A stretch of 64,000 nt of DNA from Polaribacter glomeratus (GCF_002954665.1 NZ_MSCM01000001.1:23183-87182), one strand, 5' to 3'; shown: positions 34,586 to 44,737, counted from the first letter of the stretch. The notes: a model not told the origin generated them from the sequence alone. A program made the numbers and translations.

Positions 34586-35150
34586 TTTTATCAGTGATCA
34601 GTTGTCAGTTATCGGTTGTCAGTTAACAGTGTTCAGTAATCGGTTATCAGTTATCGGTTGTCAGTTATCAGTTGTAAGTGTTCGGTAGCAGTAGCAGTAT
34701 TGGGTTCTCAATTGTTATTAAATAATTATCAATTATCGGTTTTTAGTGTTCAGTTATAAGTGTTCGGTAGCAGTAGCAGTATTAGGTTCTCAATTGTTAT
34801 TAAATAATTATCAATTATCGGTTTTTAGTGTTCAATTGTAAGTGTTCATTAGCAGTAGCAGTATTGGGTTCTCAATTGTTATTAAATAATTATCAATTAT
34901 CAATTAACGGTTATCAGTTATCAGTTATCAGTTATCGGTTATCGGTGTTCAATTGTAAGTGTTCAGTAGCAGTAGCAGTAGCAGTATTGGGTTCTCAATT
35001 GTTATTAAATAATTATCAATTATCGGTTTTTAGTGTTCAGTTGTAAGTTTTCAGTAGCAGTAGCAGTATTGGGTTCTCAATTGTTATTAAATAATTATCA
35101 ATTATCAATTAACGGTTATCAGTTGTAAGTGTTCAGTTGGGAGATTTAAA
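34586..35150 (+). repeat. Degenerate 7-base tandem array, family B (CAGTTAT / CGGTTRT)
   Basis: Consists of 7-base units such as CAGTTAT, CGGTTGT, CAGTTAA, CAGTGTT, CAGTAAT, CGGTTAT. A longer unit beginning GTAGCAGTAGCAGTATTGGG, with GGGTTCTCAATTGTTATTAAA inside, recurs at about 34685, 34767, 34849, 34966 and 35054; the first three are exactly 82 bases apart. The array starts within ten bases of the kinase stop codon. No gene. Confidence 0.88.
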
Positions 35151-35334
35151 TATCAACTGGTATTAGGAAGTATTCAGTAAGATTTGTTTTGAGAATTAGA
35201 ATTTTGTTTGCTAAATGGGTTCTCGATACAATTTTTAAAAAAAAATCACTCGAACTGACGTGCTAACAAATTTAATTACTCAAATACACAGCGGGCTATA
35301 ATACCTATAAGATTCTTTACTTTTTCACATACTG
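35151..35334. other. Spacer between opposed family-B arrays, with an R3 remnant
   Basis: About 180 bases. An R3 half-copy is visible near 35219-35261 (TTCTCGATACAATTTT to CACTCGAACTGAC). Nothing else is recognised. Confidence 0.5.
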
Positions 35335-35847
35335 ATAACTAACCAACTGAAAACTGTTTATTTACAACTGTTTATTTACAACTGATAACTGATAACCGAT
35401 AACTGAAGACTGATTACTGAACACTGAAAACTCTTTATTGACAACTAATAATTTAAAACTGATAACCGATAATTGATTATTGAACACTCTTTATTGACAA
35501 CTGATAATTTAAAACCGATAATTGATAATTGATAATTGATAATTGATTACTGAACACTGAACACTGAACACTGTTTATTTACAACTGAACACTGATAACT
35601 AACAACTGAAAACTCTTTATTGACAACTAATAATTTAAAACTGATAACCGATAACTGATTACTGAACACTGATTACCGAATACTGATAACTAACAACTGA
35701 AAACTGTTTTTTGACAACTGATAATTTAAAACTGATAACCGATAATTGATTACTGATTACTGAACACTGAACACTGAAAACTGATAATTGAAAAGTGATA
35801 ACCGATAATTGATTACTGATAACTGACCACTGATTACTGAACACAGA
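35335..35847 (-). repeat. Degenerate 7-base tandem array, family B, opposite orientation
   Basis: The reverse complement of the 34586-35150 units: ACTGATA, ACTGAAC, ACTGAAA, ACTGTTT, CCGATAA. A longer repeat with CTCTTTATTGACAACTAATAATTTAAAACTGATAACC recurs several times. The array runs to within a few bases of the murF stop codon. Read from murF it has the same sense as the opposite array read from the kinase gene. Confidence 0.88.
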
Positions 35848-37107
35848 TCAACTAATAAACTCCAAAATTCGTTCTAAACGCATACCTCTGGAGCCTTTAA
35901 TTAAAATAGAATGGTTTTTTAGCGGGTTCTTTTTGAGAAAGTCTTCTAACTCTTGATAGGTTTTAAATTGAGGCTTGTCGGTTTTTGCGATGTTGAAATT
36001 CTCGCCTACAAAATAAGTTTGATCAAAATTGAAAGAAGTTGCTAACTCAGTTATCGCTTGGTGTTCTGGTGCACTTTCTTTTCCTACTTCAAACATATCA
36101 CCTAAAATAACTACTTTTGACGCTGCTTTTATAGTATCAAAATTTTCAAGCGCTACTTTCATGCTAGAAGGATTTGCATTGTAGGCATCCAAAATAATCG
36201 TATTGTGGAGTGTTTTAATTATTTGGGAGCGGTTATTTGTTGGCACATAACTTTCGATTGCTTGTTTAATTGCTGTTTCAGAAACTTTAAAATGAGCACC
36301 AATTGTAATTGCAGCAGCAATGTTTGTAAAATTATAGTTCCCGATTAAGTTGCTTTGAATCGATTCGTTTTTATAGGAAAGTTTTACAAAGGGATTTACT
36401 TCTATAAACTGAACATCGTTGGGGTTAAAACAAACGGAGTTGATTTCTTTTGCTCTTTCAACCTGAATGGGATCATCAATATTTATAAAAACTGTTTTAT
36501 GGTTTGCTAGCAAGAACGTATATAATTCGCTTTTACCTTTAATAACCCCTTCTACACCTCCAAAACCTTCTAAATGCGCTTTTCCGAAATTGGTGATGTA
36601 GCCAAAATCTGGTTCACAAATAGTACATAAAAATTCAATTTCTTTTTGATGATTTGCACCCATTTCTACAATACCTAGTTCCGTTTTAGGATTCATAGAA
36701 AGTAAGGTCAACGGCACACCAATATGGTTGTTTAAGTTTCCTTTGGTGGCAACCGTAGTGTATTTTTTACTTAAAACTACATTGATCAACTCTTTGGTCG
36801 TTGTTTTTCCATTGCTACCAGTTAAGCCTATAATTGGTATGTTTAGCTGTTTTCTATGAAAATTGGCAAGTTTTTGAAGGGATTCTAAAACATCAGCAAC
36901 TAAAAGTATACGATCGTTAGTTTTAAATTCCTTTTCATCTACAACAGCATAACTTGCGCCAAGTTTTAGTGCTTGTTCTGCAAATGTATTTCCATTAAAA
37001 TTATCGCCTTTTAGGGCAAAGAAAATAGTATTTTTTCTAATGGTTCTAGTGTCTGTATCAACTAAATAGTGCTGATTGTATAGGTTGTAAAGCGCTGCTG
37101 TGTTCAT
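35848..37107 (-). CDS. murF: UDP-N-acetylmuramoyl-tripeptide--D-alanyl-D-alanine ligase
   Basis: Adds D-Ala-D-Ala to the UDP-MurNAc-tripeptide, the last cytoplasmic step of the peptidoglycan precursor. It has 419 residues. GLTGSNGKTTTKELI is the ATP P-loop (near 100), NLNNHIGVPLTLL and VEMGANHQKEI are Mur ligase signatures, and DAYNANPSSMKVALENF plus VILGDMFEVG mark MurF specifically. It lies 65 bases downstream of gldJ with a terminator hairpin between them. Confidence 0.96.
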   Translation of the reverse strand: MNTAALYNLYNQHYLVDTDTRTIRKNTIFFALKGDNFNGNTFAEQALKLGASYAVVDEKEFKTNDRILLVADVLESLQKLANFHRKQLNIPIIGLTGSNGKTTTKELINVVLSKKYTTVATKGNLNNHIGVPLTLLSMNPKTELGIVEMGANHQKEIEFLCTICEPDFGYITNFGKAHLEGFGGVEGVIKGKSELYTFLLANHKTVFINIDDPIQVERAKEINSVCFNPNDVQFIEVNPFVKLSYKNESIQSNLIGNYNFTNIAAAITIGAHFKVSETAIKQAIESYVPTNNRSQIIKTLHNTIILDAYNANPSSMKVALENFDTIKAASKVVILGDMFEVGKESAPEHQAITELATSFNFDQTYFVGENFNIAKTDKPQFKTYQELEDFLKKNPLKNHSILIKGSRGMRLERILEFIS

Positions 37108-37116
37108 TTATAAGGT

Positions 37117-37151
37117 ATAAAAAAGCCTCATTATTTTTCAACAATGAGGCT
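37117..37151 (-). terminator. Rho-independent terminator after gldJ
   Basis: On the minus strand AGCCTCATT and AATGAGGCT form a 9-base stem followed by six T. It lies 21 bases after the gldJ stop codon and just before murF. Confidence 0.85.
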
Positions 37152-37171
37152 GTATTTTTAAATATACTATT

Positions 37172-38854
37172 TTATCTGCTAGGATTTCTAGCTTTTCTTT
37201 TTTGATTTGACATAGGTCCTACTTTATCAGACACACATCTAAAACCAATATAGTTTGTTGCCATGTATTCTGGTAAATATCTTCTTTGTGCAGGATCTAA
37301 CCAATATTCTCTATCAGACCAAGAACCTCCTTTGTAAACTCTACTAATATCACTAATTAATGTAGTTCTGTTTTTATCATCATTTGTAAAAGTAGTAGCA
37401 CCGGTTTCAGAATTTGTTACTATTTCTGGACTTTTAGGTGAGTTGTACATATTAGGTCTTGCTTTAAACTGATCTTCATCATCTTTATAAAAGCGAGAAG
37501 AATTTAAATCGCCATCACCAATATTAGAGTTATCAGAAACAGAGAAATTTCTTCTCAACGTTGCGTCATCCTTGGTAATTGGTATGTATTTTATAGTTCC
37601 TGGTAGCTGCTTAGGAATAATTTTACCATTTGGTAAGGTGTCATATGCTACTTCTGCGCTAGCATCACTTGCTGCAATAACTACATTGCCCTCTTTATCA
37701 ATCATTTTTTTGGTAAAAATGTTACCTCTAAAATAATTAAAGTCATTTGCTTCATTATCTATTATAGGTCTGTATACATCTGCAGTCCATTCTGCCACGT
37801 TACCAGACATATCATACAATCCAAAGCCGTTTGGAGGATACGATTTTATTTTATTAGGAATATCAGAACCATCAGAACTCCAACCTGGTAAGCCACTATA
37901 TTGGCCTTTTCCTTGTTTAAAGTTTGCTAATTGATCTCCTTTATTTCTATTTCCTTTTGCTCTAGAATATTTACCATTCCAAGCATATTTTTTTCTACCT
38001 CTAATATTGTTATATTCTCGGTTTTCTATATTCGCTTTTGCTGCAAATTCCCATTCTGCTTCTGTTGGCAATCTAAAACGCTGTGATAAAATACCATCCG
38101 CTTGCGAAATTTTTCTTCCTTGAAAAGCTCCTCTTCCTGGTCTTGGAACACCTCGCTGTCTTACCGTTCTACCAACACCTCTTTTATAGATTGTAGAATC
38201 GCCATCAAATAACTTGGTAGCATCCGTTAAAAAAACATCTGTATCAAAAAAGTTACTTATAGAGTCTTGTTCAAAAATATTTTTGATATGACCTTTATCT
38301 ATTAAGGTTTTTAAATTTACAGCATTGGTACGCCATTTGCAATATTCATTGGCTTGCAACCAAGTAACACCAACAACAGGATAATCTGAATATGCTGGAT
38401 GGCGAAAATAATTTTCAGATAAAATATCTGTATTTCCTAAACTTTTTCTCCAAACTAAGGTATCTGGTAGAACGGAGTTGTAGATATGCTTGTAATTCTC
38501 TTCCGATGGAGGAAAAACATTCTTTGTATATTGTACATATAAAAAATATTCTGAGTTGGTAACTTCTGCTTCATCCATAAAGAACGAACGAACGTGCAAC
38601 TGCTTTGGCGTGGTATTCCAATCGAACATTACATCGTCTTGTACTTGGCCCATTGTAAATGTACCGCCTTCTACAGCAACCATGCCTAAAGGTGGTTTTT
38701 GCCCAGCTTCTGTATTTCCTTTTATAAAGTTACCGTTTTTTGGATCGTTAAAGGATAAACCAGTAAGTGTAGATTTATTTGAATTCGATCTATTACAGTT
38801 AGCTAACAGCAATGTTGTTAGGATAACTAATGTTATTTTAAAAATGTTTTTCAT
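37172..38854 (-). CDS. gldJ: Gliding motility lipoprotein GldJ
   Basis: A 560-residue outer-membrane lipoprotein needed for gliding motility and linked to stability of GldK in the type IX secretion/gliding machinery. The N-terminus is a lipoprotein signal (LLLANC, Cys20). The rest is a formylglycine-generating-enzyme-like (SUMF1) fold: VEGGTFTMGQ, EVTNSEYFLYVQYT, RLPTEAEWEFAAK, YDMSGNVAEWTADVY, KGGSWSDREYWLDP and YIGFRCVSDK. It is divergent from porU-porV, the same grouping as in Flavobacterium johnsoniae. The last residues are basic, as in other GldJ proteins. Confidence 0.95.
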   Translation of the reverse strand: MKNIFKITLVILTTLLLANCNRSNSNKSTLTGLSFNDPKNGNFIKGNTEAGQKPPLGMVAVEGGTFTMGQVQDDVMFDWNTTPKQLHVRSFFMDEAEVTNSEYFLYVQYTKNVFPPSEENYKHIYNSVLPDTLVWRKSLGNTDILSENYFRHPAYSDYPVVGVTWLQANEYCKWRTNAVNLKTLIDKGHIKNIFEQDSISNFFDTDVFLTDATKLFDGDSTIYKRGVGRTVRQRGVPRPGRGAFQGRKISQADGILSQRFRLPTEAEWEFAAKANIENREYNNIRGRKKYAWNGKYSRAKGNRNKGDQLANFKQGKGQYSGLPGWSSDGSDIPNKIKSYPPNGFGLYDMSGNVAEWTADVYRPIIDNEANDFNYFRGNIFTKKMIDKEGNVVIAASDASAEVAYDTLPNGKIIPKQLPGTIKYIPITKDDATLRRNFSVSDNSNIGDGDLNSSRFYKDDEDQFKARPNMYNSPKSPEIVTNSETGATTFTNDDKNRTTLISDISRVYKGGSWSDREYWLDPAQRRYLPEYMATNYIGFRCVSDKVGPMSNQKRKARNPSR

Positions 38855-38891
38855 TTCCTAATTTAAAATTGATAGGGTTTTCTATAGTGAT

Positions 38892-38921
38892 GCAATTTAC
38901 AATAAATATAATTTCTACCAA
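38892..38921 (-). promoter_or_regulatory. Possible gldJ promoter
   Basis: On the minus strand TTG (38919-38921), a 19-base spacer, then TAAATTGC (38892-38899), one change from TAnnTTTG. It lies 37 bases before the gldJ start codon. Confidence 0.4.
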
Positions 38922-38972
38922 GTAAAATGTAAAAATTAACGCATCCTTTTTATGCTTATTCTTACTAAACGA

Positions 38973-39004
38973 TTGCTTTTTTAGTTTAGTATAATTTATC
39001 TTTG
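38973..39004 (+). promoter_or_regulatory. porU promoter
   Basis: TTG at 38973-38975, a 21-base spacer, then TATCTTTG at 38997-39004: a full Bacteroidota consensus -7. It supports the ATG at 39052 as the porU start. Confidence 0.6.
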
Positions 39005-39051
39005 TTTGCTGTAAAATATCTAAATATAATTTGCGTTATTTGAATACCTAT

Positions 39052-42000
39052 ATGAAAAAACAGTTCGTACTTCTTTTTTGCCTCTTTTTAGTGCAGTTAA
39101 ACCTTGCGCAAACTTCAAATTCTGTTTTGGCTTCTGGAGATTGGTTCAAGTTTTCTGTGGATACAACGGGTGTATTTAAGATTGATAGGGCTTTGTTGCA
39201 GAGAATTGGTATTGCTACCAACGGACTAAATCCGAAGAAAATTCACATTTACGGAAATGGCGGTCAACTTCTACCAGAAGTAAACAGCGATTTTAGATAT
39301 GATGATTTGCAAGAAAACGCCATTTTTATAGCAGGAGAAAATGATGGTTCTTTTGATGGTAGTGATTTTATCCTTTTTTATGCAAAAGGGCCACACGATT
39401 GGGAAGTAAACCCAAGTGCCAACTCCATAAAACATAGGCAAAACATCTATTCTGATAAAGCCTATTATTTTATAACAGTGAATGCGACTGATGGAAAAAG
39501 AATACAATCTAAAACACCAATTACAACAAACGCGACGACTCAAATAACTGTTTTTGATGATTTTATATTTCAAGAAAAAGAGCAAAAAAGTATTTTAGCT
39601 GCGGGTACACAATGGTTTTACAATAGCGATTTTAATATTATAAATACTCAGAATTTTAAAATCCCTTTTAAAAATGCGGTTCCAAACGGAAATATAAATG
39701 TAAGAGTTAAAGGAGTTTCTAATTCTGTGGTTTCCTCTACGATGGATGTAAAAGTGAATGCACAAAACGCTTTTGTAATTAACTATCCTGCCGTAAACCC
39801 AAGTGCGTTAACAAAGGCCTATGATGTTGATCGAAATGCAACACTTGCAAACACATCCGAAAATATTGACGTTTCTATTACTTATAACAATAATGGGAAT
39901 CCGTCTGCAAACGCCTTTTTAGATTATATAGAAATTGTTGGGCAAAAACAATTAGTATTTTCTGATTTTCAGTTTTCATTTAGAAGTTTAGCACAAGCAA
40001 CAACATCCGGTACGGTGGCGTATCAAATAGTAAATGGTGCGGCTGCTTTTCAAGTCTGGGATGTTACAAATGCAATCAACCCACAAGTAATAACCAATGA
40101 AAGTACTACTAATGAGTTTACTTTTAAGGACACTGCAGGAGCACTTAAAGAGTATATTATTTTAGAGAACAGTGATTTTTACAGACCAGAAACGGTAGCA
40201 AATGCTAAAATTAGAAATCAGAATTTACATGCGCTCAAAGATCTTAACTATATTGTAATTACCAATTCGCAACTTTCTGGGCAAGCGCAACGATTAGCAG
40301 ATTACCATCAAAATAATTCAAACTTAACTACAAAAGTGGTTTTGTTAGATGAAATATATAATGAGTTTTCTTCTGGTTCTAAAGATATTACAGGAATTCG
40401 TGATTTTATAAAACATGTATATGATTCCAATTCATCCGCAGAAAAAAAACTAAAATATGTCTGTTTTTTTGGCGATGCATCTTATGATTATAAAGATAGA
40501 TTGCAAGGCAATAATAATATTGTGCCTGTAAAATTATCTACTATTAGTTTTAATTTGGCAAGTTCTTGGGTTACGGACGACTTTTTTGTGATGATGGATG
40601 CCAATGAAGGAACCATGTCTACCGCACATACTGTCGATATCGCTTCGAGCCGAATTCCGGTTTCCACAATTTCTGAAGCAACAATTGTTGTGGATAAAAT
40701 TTTAAATTATTATAGTAAAAAGACGATTGGAGATTGGCGAAATACGATCACTTTGGTAGCAGATGATATTGATGAAATTGGCGAGGAAGTTTTAGAACAA
40801 GGGGTAGAATCGATTGCGGATGAAATTAAAGTAAATCAGCCAATTTTTAACATCAACAAAATTTATGCAGATGCCTATGTACAAGAAAATTCTTCTGGAG
40901 GAGAACGCTATCCTGAGGTAAACAAAGCCATTACAAATGCCATTGAAAAAGGAACCTTAGTTTTTGATTATTTTGGACACGGTGGGGAAGATGGTTTTGC
41001 ATCAGAACGTATTTTAGATGTTCCTCAAATTCAGGGTTTTAACAACCCAAATACGTTGCCTCTTTTAATTACGGTTACCTGCGATTTTTCTCGATTCGAC
41101 AATCCGAATAGAATTACAGCGGGTGAGTTAACATTAAAAAATAAAAATGGCGGTGCGGCAAACATGATTACCACCACAAGAGAAGTTTTTATTTCGGTTG
41201 GTCAACGTTTTAATGAAGAATTAATTCGGATTTTATTAGCTTTTAATGATGAAGATTTTACCATTGCAGAGGCATTAATGACTGCAAAAAACAATTTTTC
41301 TAGCACCCAAAAGTTCTTTATTTATTCTTTTGGTGATCCTGCCATGAAATTAGCAGTTCCTAAACCAAACATTCGTATTACCAAAATGAATGATATAGAC
41401 ATTACCCAATCTTTAGATACGATTAAAGCATTGTCTAAAGTACGATTTGAAGGCATTGTTACAGACAATTCAAATGCCATTTTAACCAATTTTAATGGCA
41501 CACTTTCTACCACTGTTTTTGATAAATTAATTGATAAAACAACTTTGGATAATGATGGTTTTGGTGTTAAAATGACTTTTGATACCCAAGATAGTAAGTT
41601 GTTTAGAGGAAAATCAACGGTAGAAAACGGGAAATTTAGTTTTGACTTTATTGTGCCAAAAGACATTAAAATCGCTTACGGAAAAGGGAAATTAAGTTTT
41701 TACGCAGAAAACGGAGAAATAGACAAAGCGGGATATAATTTTGACGTTATTGTGGGCGGAATTGACGAAAATGCGCCTGATGATACGCTTGGTCCAGAAA
41801 TAAAATTGTTCATGAATGATGAATCTTTTATTGATGGTGGCAATACAAATGCGTCTCCTAATTTAATTGCTGTGCTATTTGATGCAAGCGGAATTAACAC
41901 CTCTATAACCGCTGTAGACCATGATATTGTTGGAATTTTAGACGGCGATACAGCAAACCCAATTATTTTAAATGACTTTTATCAAACGGAATTAAACGAT

Positions 42001-42447
42001 TTTTCGAAAGGAAAAGTAAGTTATACGTTACGGGATTTAGAGGTTGGGCCGCACACTTTAAAACTAAAAGCGTGGGACACTTACAATAACTCATCAGAAA
42101 CTACGTTAAATTTTGTGGTAGTTAGTGATGCTATTTTAAATTTAGAAAATGTGCTAAACTATCCCAATCCTTTTGTAAATTATACAGAGTTTTGGTTTAA
42201 TCATAACAAGCCAAATGAGCCTTTAGAGGTGCAAGTTCATGTTTTTACAGTTTCTGGTAAATTGGTAAAAACCATTAATCAAAATATACAAACTACAGGT
42301 AATTTATCAAGAAGTATTACTTGGAATGGTTTAGATGATTTTGGTAATAAAATAGGAAAAGGAGTCTATATTTATAAGTTAAGAGTAAAATCGACTGCTA
42401 GTAATTTGGTTTCAGAGAAGTATGAAAAATTAGTAATACTGCAATAA
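39052..42447 (+). CDS. porU: Type IX secretion system sortase PorU
   Basis: A 1131-residue outer-membrane cysteine protease of the gingipain family (C25) that removes the C-terminal signal from T9SS cargo and attaches it to the cell surface. I chose the ATG at 39052, which gives a clean signal peptide (MKKQFVLLFCLFLVQLNLAQ); a TTG seven codons upstream is less likely. The catalytic His lies in DYFGHGGEDG and the Cys in TVTCDFSRFDNP. The C-terminus is itself CTD-like: LNYPNPFVNYTEFWFNH, VHVFTVSGKLVKTI, GVYIYKLRVKS. It precedes porV by 38 bases. Confidence 0.95.
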   Translation: MKKQFVLLFCLFLVQLNLAQTSNSVLASGDWFKFSVDTTGVFKIDRALLQRIGIATNGLNPKKIHIYGNGGQLLPEVNSDFRYDDLQENAIFIAGENDGSFDGSDFILFYAKGPHDWEVNPSANSIKHRQNIYSDKAYYFITVNATDGKRIQSKTPITTNATTQITVFDDFIFQEKEQKSILAAGTQWFYNSDFNIINTQNFKIPFKNAVPNGNINVRVKGVSNSVVSSTMDVKVNAQNAFVINYPAVNPSALTKAYDVDRNATLANTSENIDVSITYNNNGNPSANAFLDYIEIVGQKQLVFSDFQFSFRSLAQATTSGTVAYQIVNGAAAFQVWDVTNAINPQVITNESTTNEFTFKDTAGALKEYIILENSDFYRPETVANAKIRNQNLHALKDLNYIVITNSQLSGQAQRLADYHQNNSNLTTKVVLLDEIYNEFSSGSKDITGIRDFIKHVYDSNSSAEKKLKYVCFFGDASYDYKDRLQGNNNIVPVKLSTISFNLASSWVTDDFFVMMDANEGTMSTAHTVDIASSRIPVSTISEATIVVDKILNYYSKKTIGDWRNTITLVADDIDEIGEEVLEQGVESIADEIKVNQPIFNINKIYADAYVQENSSGGERYPEVNKAITNAIEKGTLVFDYFGHGGEDGFASERILDVPQIQGFNNPNTLPLLITVTCDFSRFDNPNRITAGELTLKNKNGGAANMITTTREVFISVGQRFNEELIRILLAFNDEDFTIAEALMTAKNNFSSTQKFFIYSFGDPAMKLAVPKPNIRITKMNDIDITQSLDTIKALSKVRFEGIVTDNSNAILTNFNGTLSTTVFDKLIDKTTLDNDGFGVKMTFDTQDSKLFRGKSTVENGKFSFDFIVPKDIKIAYGKGKLSFYAENGEIDKAGYNFDVIVGGIDENAPDDTLGPEIKLFMNDESFIDGGNTNASPNLIAVLFDASGINTSITAVDHDIVGILDGDTANPIILNDFYQTELNDFSKGKVSYTLRDLEVGPHTLKLKAWDTYNNSSETTLNFVVVSDAILNLENVLNYPNPFVNYTEFWFNHNKPNEPLEVQVHVFTVSGKLVKTINQNIQTTGNLSRSITWNGLDDFGNKIGKGVYIYKLRVKSTASNLVSEKYEKLVILQ

Positions 42448-42485
42448 AAATTAGATATTTGTAAAACTAACAAGAATAACAGAAG

Positions 42486-43613
42486 ATGAAAAAAATAGGA
42501 TTTTGTATTGCACTTTGTGCTCTAGTAAGTTTAAAAATAAGCGCTCAAACCGATACACAACAAACAGGTGGGATAACTACTGCTACTCCGTTTTTATTAA
42601 TTGTACCCGATGCTAGAGCAGGAGGAATGGGAGATATGGGTGTTGCAACAACAGCAGATGCTTTTTCATTATTTCACAATCCTGCAAAAATTGTTTTTAG
42701 TGATCGACAAATAAAAACAGGGTTAACGTATTCGCCTTGGTTGCGTAATTTAACCGATGATATTTTTATTGGAAGTGGTTCTTATATTAATCGGTTTAGT
42801 GAAAACTCTGCCTGGGGAGCAGATTTTAAATATTTTTCTTTAGGACAAATCGATTTAACAAACGATCAAGGAGACTCTAACGGAAGTATAAACCCTAATG
42901 AATTAGTTGCAACAGGTTCATACGCTTTAAAATTAAGCGAAACTTTTTCTATGGGTGTTTCCTTAAAATACATACGATCTAATTTAGCCTTTAACGGAAC
43001 AGCAGGAAATGTTTTACAGCCAATTAATTCTTTTGCGGTAGATGTTTCTGGGTATTATCAATCTTTTGAAGAAAATTACGGTAATTTTAATGGACGTTAT
43101 AGAATTGGTTTTAATATTGCTAATATTGGACCAAAAGTATCTTACACACCAGGTCAAGAAGATTTTATACCAACAAATTTAAAATTTGGTGGTGGTTTTG
43201 ATTTTATTTTAGACGATTACAACATTATCTCTACAACGGTAGAATTTACAAAATTATTAGTGCCAACGCCACAACCAGACGGTTCTGATCAAGACCAAGG
43301 ATGGATTCAAGGAATGTTTAGTTCTTTTGGAGATGCGCCAGGCGGATTTAGTGAAGAATTGCAAGAATTTACTTATGCTTTAGGAGCAGAATATTTATAC
43401 AATAATGCTTTTGCTTTAAGAGGTGGGTATTTTCACGAAAGTCAAGACAAAGGAAACAGACAATATTTTACATTAGGTGCTGGTTTTAAAACCAACGCTT
43501 TAAATATCGATTTATCTTATTTAATTAACTCTTCGGATGTAAATAATCCGTTAGAAAACTCTTTACGTTTTTCTTTATCTTTTGATTTAGGAGAAATCTA
43601 TGACAATTATTAA
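42486..43613 (+). CDS. porV: Type IX secretion outer-membrane shuttle protein PorV (LptO)
   Basis: A 375-residue outer-membrane beta-barrel of the FadL-like PorV family. It binds exported cargo and hands it to PorU. The signal peptide ends at ISAQ. After it comes TPFLLIVPDARAGGMGDMGVATTADAFSLFHNPAK, the PorV signature. Alternating beta-strand patterns run to the end (SLRFSLSFDLGEIYDNY). It forms an operon with porU and ends in a terminator hairpin. Confidence 0.95.
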   Translation: MKKIGFCIALCALVSLKISAQTDTQQTGGITTATPFLLIVPDARAGGMGDMGVATTADAFSLFHNPAKIVFSDRQIKTGLTYSPWLRNLTDDIFIGSGSYINRFSENSAWGADFKYFSLGQIDLTNDQGDSNGSINPNELVATGSYALKLSETFSMGVSLKYIRSNLAFNGTAGNVLQPINSFAVDVSGYYQSFEENYGNFNGRYRIGFNIANIGPKVSYTPGQEDFIPTNLKFGGGFDFILDDYNIISTTVEFTKLLVPTPQPDGSDQDQGWIQGMFSSFGDAPGGFSEELQEFTYALGAEYLYNNAFALRGGYFHESQDKGNRQYFTLGAGFKTNALNIDLSYLINSSDVNNPLENSLRFSLSFDLGEIYDNY

Positions 43614-43647
43614 AAGTGATAAATTTTTAGTAAATTTACAATTATAG

Positions 43648-43674
43648 AAGCAGTCAAAAAAGGCTGCTTTTTTT
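43648..43674 (+). terminator. Terminator after porV
   Basis: AGCAG and CTGCT close a 10-base loop and are followed by seven T, 35 bases after the porV stop codon and just before the deaminase gene. The stem is short. Confidence 0.6.
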
Positions 43675-43687
43675 GACTCCATTATTT

Positions 43688-44170
43688 ATGAAAAAAATAC
43701 AAATAGCAACAGCTGCAACCCTTTTTAATGATGTGTCTGAACTTTCTTTAGAGGATAAAATGTTAATGGATAAGGCGGTAAAAGCTAGAAAAAAGGCATA
43801 CGCGCCGTACTCTAAATTTAATGTTGGTGCCGCTTTGTTGTTAGAAAATAATGAAATTGTTTTAGGAAACAATCAAGAAAATGCTGCGTATCCGTCAGGA
43901 ATGTGTGCAGAAAGAGTTGCCGTTTGGATGGCAGGAGCAACATTTCCTGGTGTAAAAATTTTAAAATTAGCAATATCAGCAAGTTCATCTATTAAAAAAG
44001 TAGATAAACCCGTAGGACCTTGTGGTGCTTGTAGGCAATCCTTATCAGAATATGAAATTAAACAAAAGCAACCTTTTCAAGTGCTGTTTATGGGCGAAGT
44101 TGGTGAAATTGTAAAAACTGAATCGCTGCTTTCATTATTGCCTTTTTCTTTTGATAGCTCTTATCTTTAA
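43688..44170 (+). CDS. cdd: Cytidine deaminase
   Basis: Converts cytidine or deoxycytidine to uridine. The preferred ATG (43688) gives 160 residues; a TTG five codons upstream would lie in the terminator tail. Active-site motifs are CAERVAV (a Cys zinc ligand and the catalytic Glu, as in tetrameric deaminases) and PVGPCGACRQSLSEY (the two other Cys ligands). APYSKFNVGAALLLENN is the substrate-side signature. The N-terminal extension of about 35 residues is common in Flavobacteriaceae. Confidence 0.93.
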   Translation: MKKIQIATAATLFNDVSELSLEDKMLMDKAVKARKKAYAPYSKFNVGAALLLENNEIVLGNNQENAAYPSGMCAERVAVWMAGATFPGVKILKLAISASSSIKKVDKPVGPCGACRQSLSEYEIKQKQPFQVLFMGEVGEIVKTESLLSLLPFSFDSSYL

Positions 44171-44250
44171 AATAAAATTAGTGAACTAATTACTACCTTT
44201 AACCTGTGCCCGACGATTACGTTGGCATTTAGAAAGGTTTCTTTTAAATT

Positions 44251-44637
44251 ATGAAAGCAGATATCTCTAGTAGAAAAGACATTAAACACATCATCTCAAA
44301 ATTTTATGAAAAGTTATTGGTGGACCAAAAAATGATTCCTTTTTTTAGTGATATTGTCATAGAAAATCAATTAGAACATCATTTAGAAGTAATTACCGAT
44401 TTTTGGAACGATATCCTTTTTGACACAATTTCATATAGTAACAATGTGATGAAAAAACATCTAGATAAAAACGTTTTTGTAACTTTTAAGAAAGAACATT
44501 TTACACTTTGGGTATCGTATTTTTTAGAAACTATTGATACTTATTTTGCAGGAGAAAATTCAGAAAGAATGAAGACCAGAGCTCAATCTATTGCTACAGT
44601 GATGCAATTAAAACTGAACCTTTTTACAGATAAATAA
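44251..44637 (+). CDS. Group 3 truncated haemoglobin
   Basis: A 128-residue 2-on-2 globin. Typical features are FYEKLLVDQKMIPFF, HHLEVITDFWNDILF, the proximal His in KKHFTLW-like KKEHFTLWVSYF, and the C-terminal helix. Members bind oxygen, nitric oxide or peroxide-related ligands; the physiological role of group 3 proteins is not settled. Stands between cdd and a KAS III-like gene with gaps of 80-100 bases and no obvious functional link to either. Confidence 0.88.
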   Translation: MKADISSRKDIKHIISKFYEKLLVDQKMIPFFSDIVIENQLEHHLEVITDFWNDILFDTISYSNNVMKKHLDKNVFVTFKKEHFTLWVSYFLETIDTYFAGENSERMKTRAQSIATVMQLKLNLFTDK

Positions 44638-44737
44638 GTTTCTTTTTTTAATTTGAATTTCGTTTTTTTATAGTAATTTAACATTTGGTCTATTTAAAAA
44701 CCACTTAATTTTACATCAGTTGTTAATTTAAAGCAAA

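Noticed and set aside
34828..35046. Short frame over the family-B array
   Set aside because: A reading of the degenerate heptamers and 82-base units only.
34586..35847. Possible CRISPR array or integron-type array
   Set aside because: The basic unit is a degenerate 7-base repeat without unique spacers, and no integrase or cas gene is nearby.
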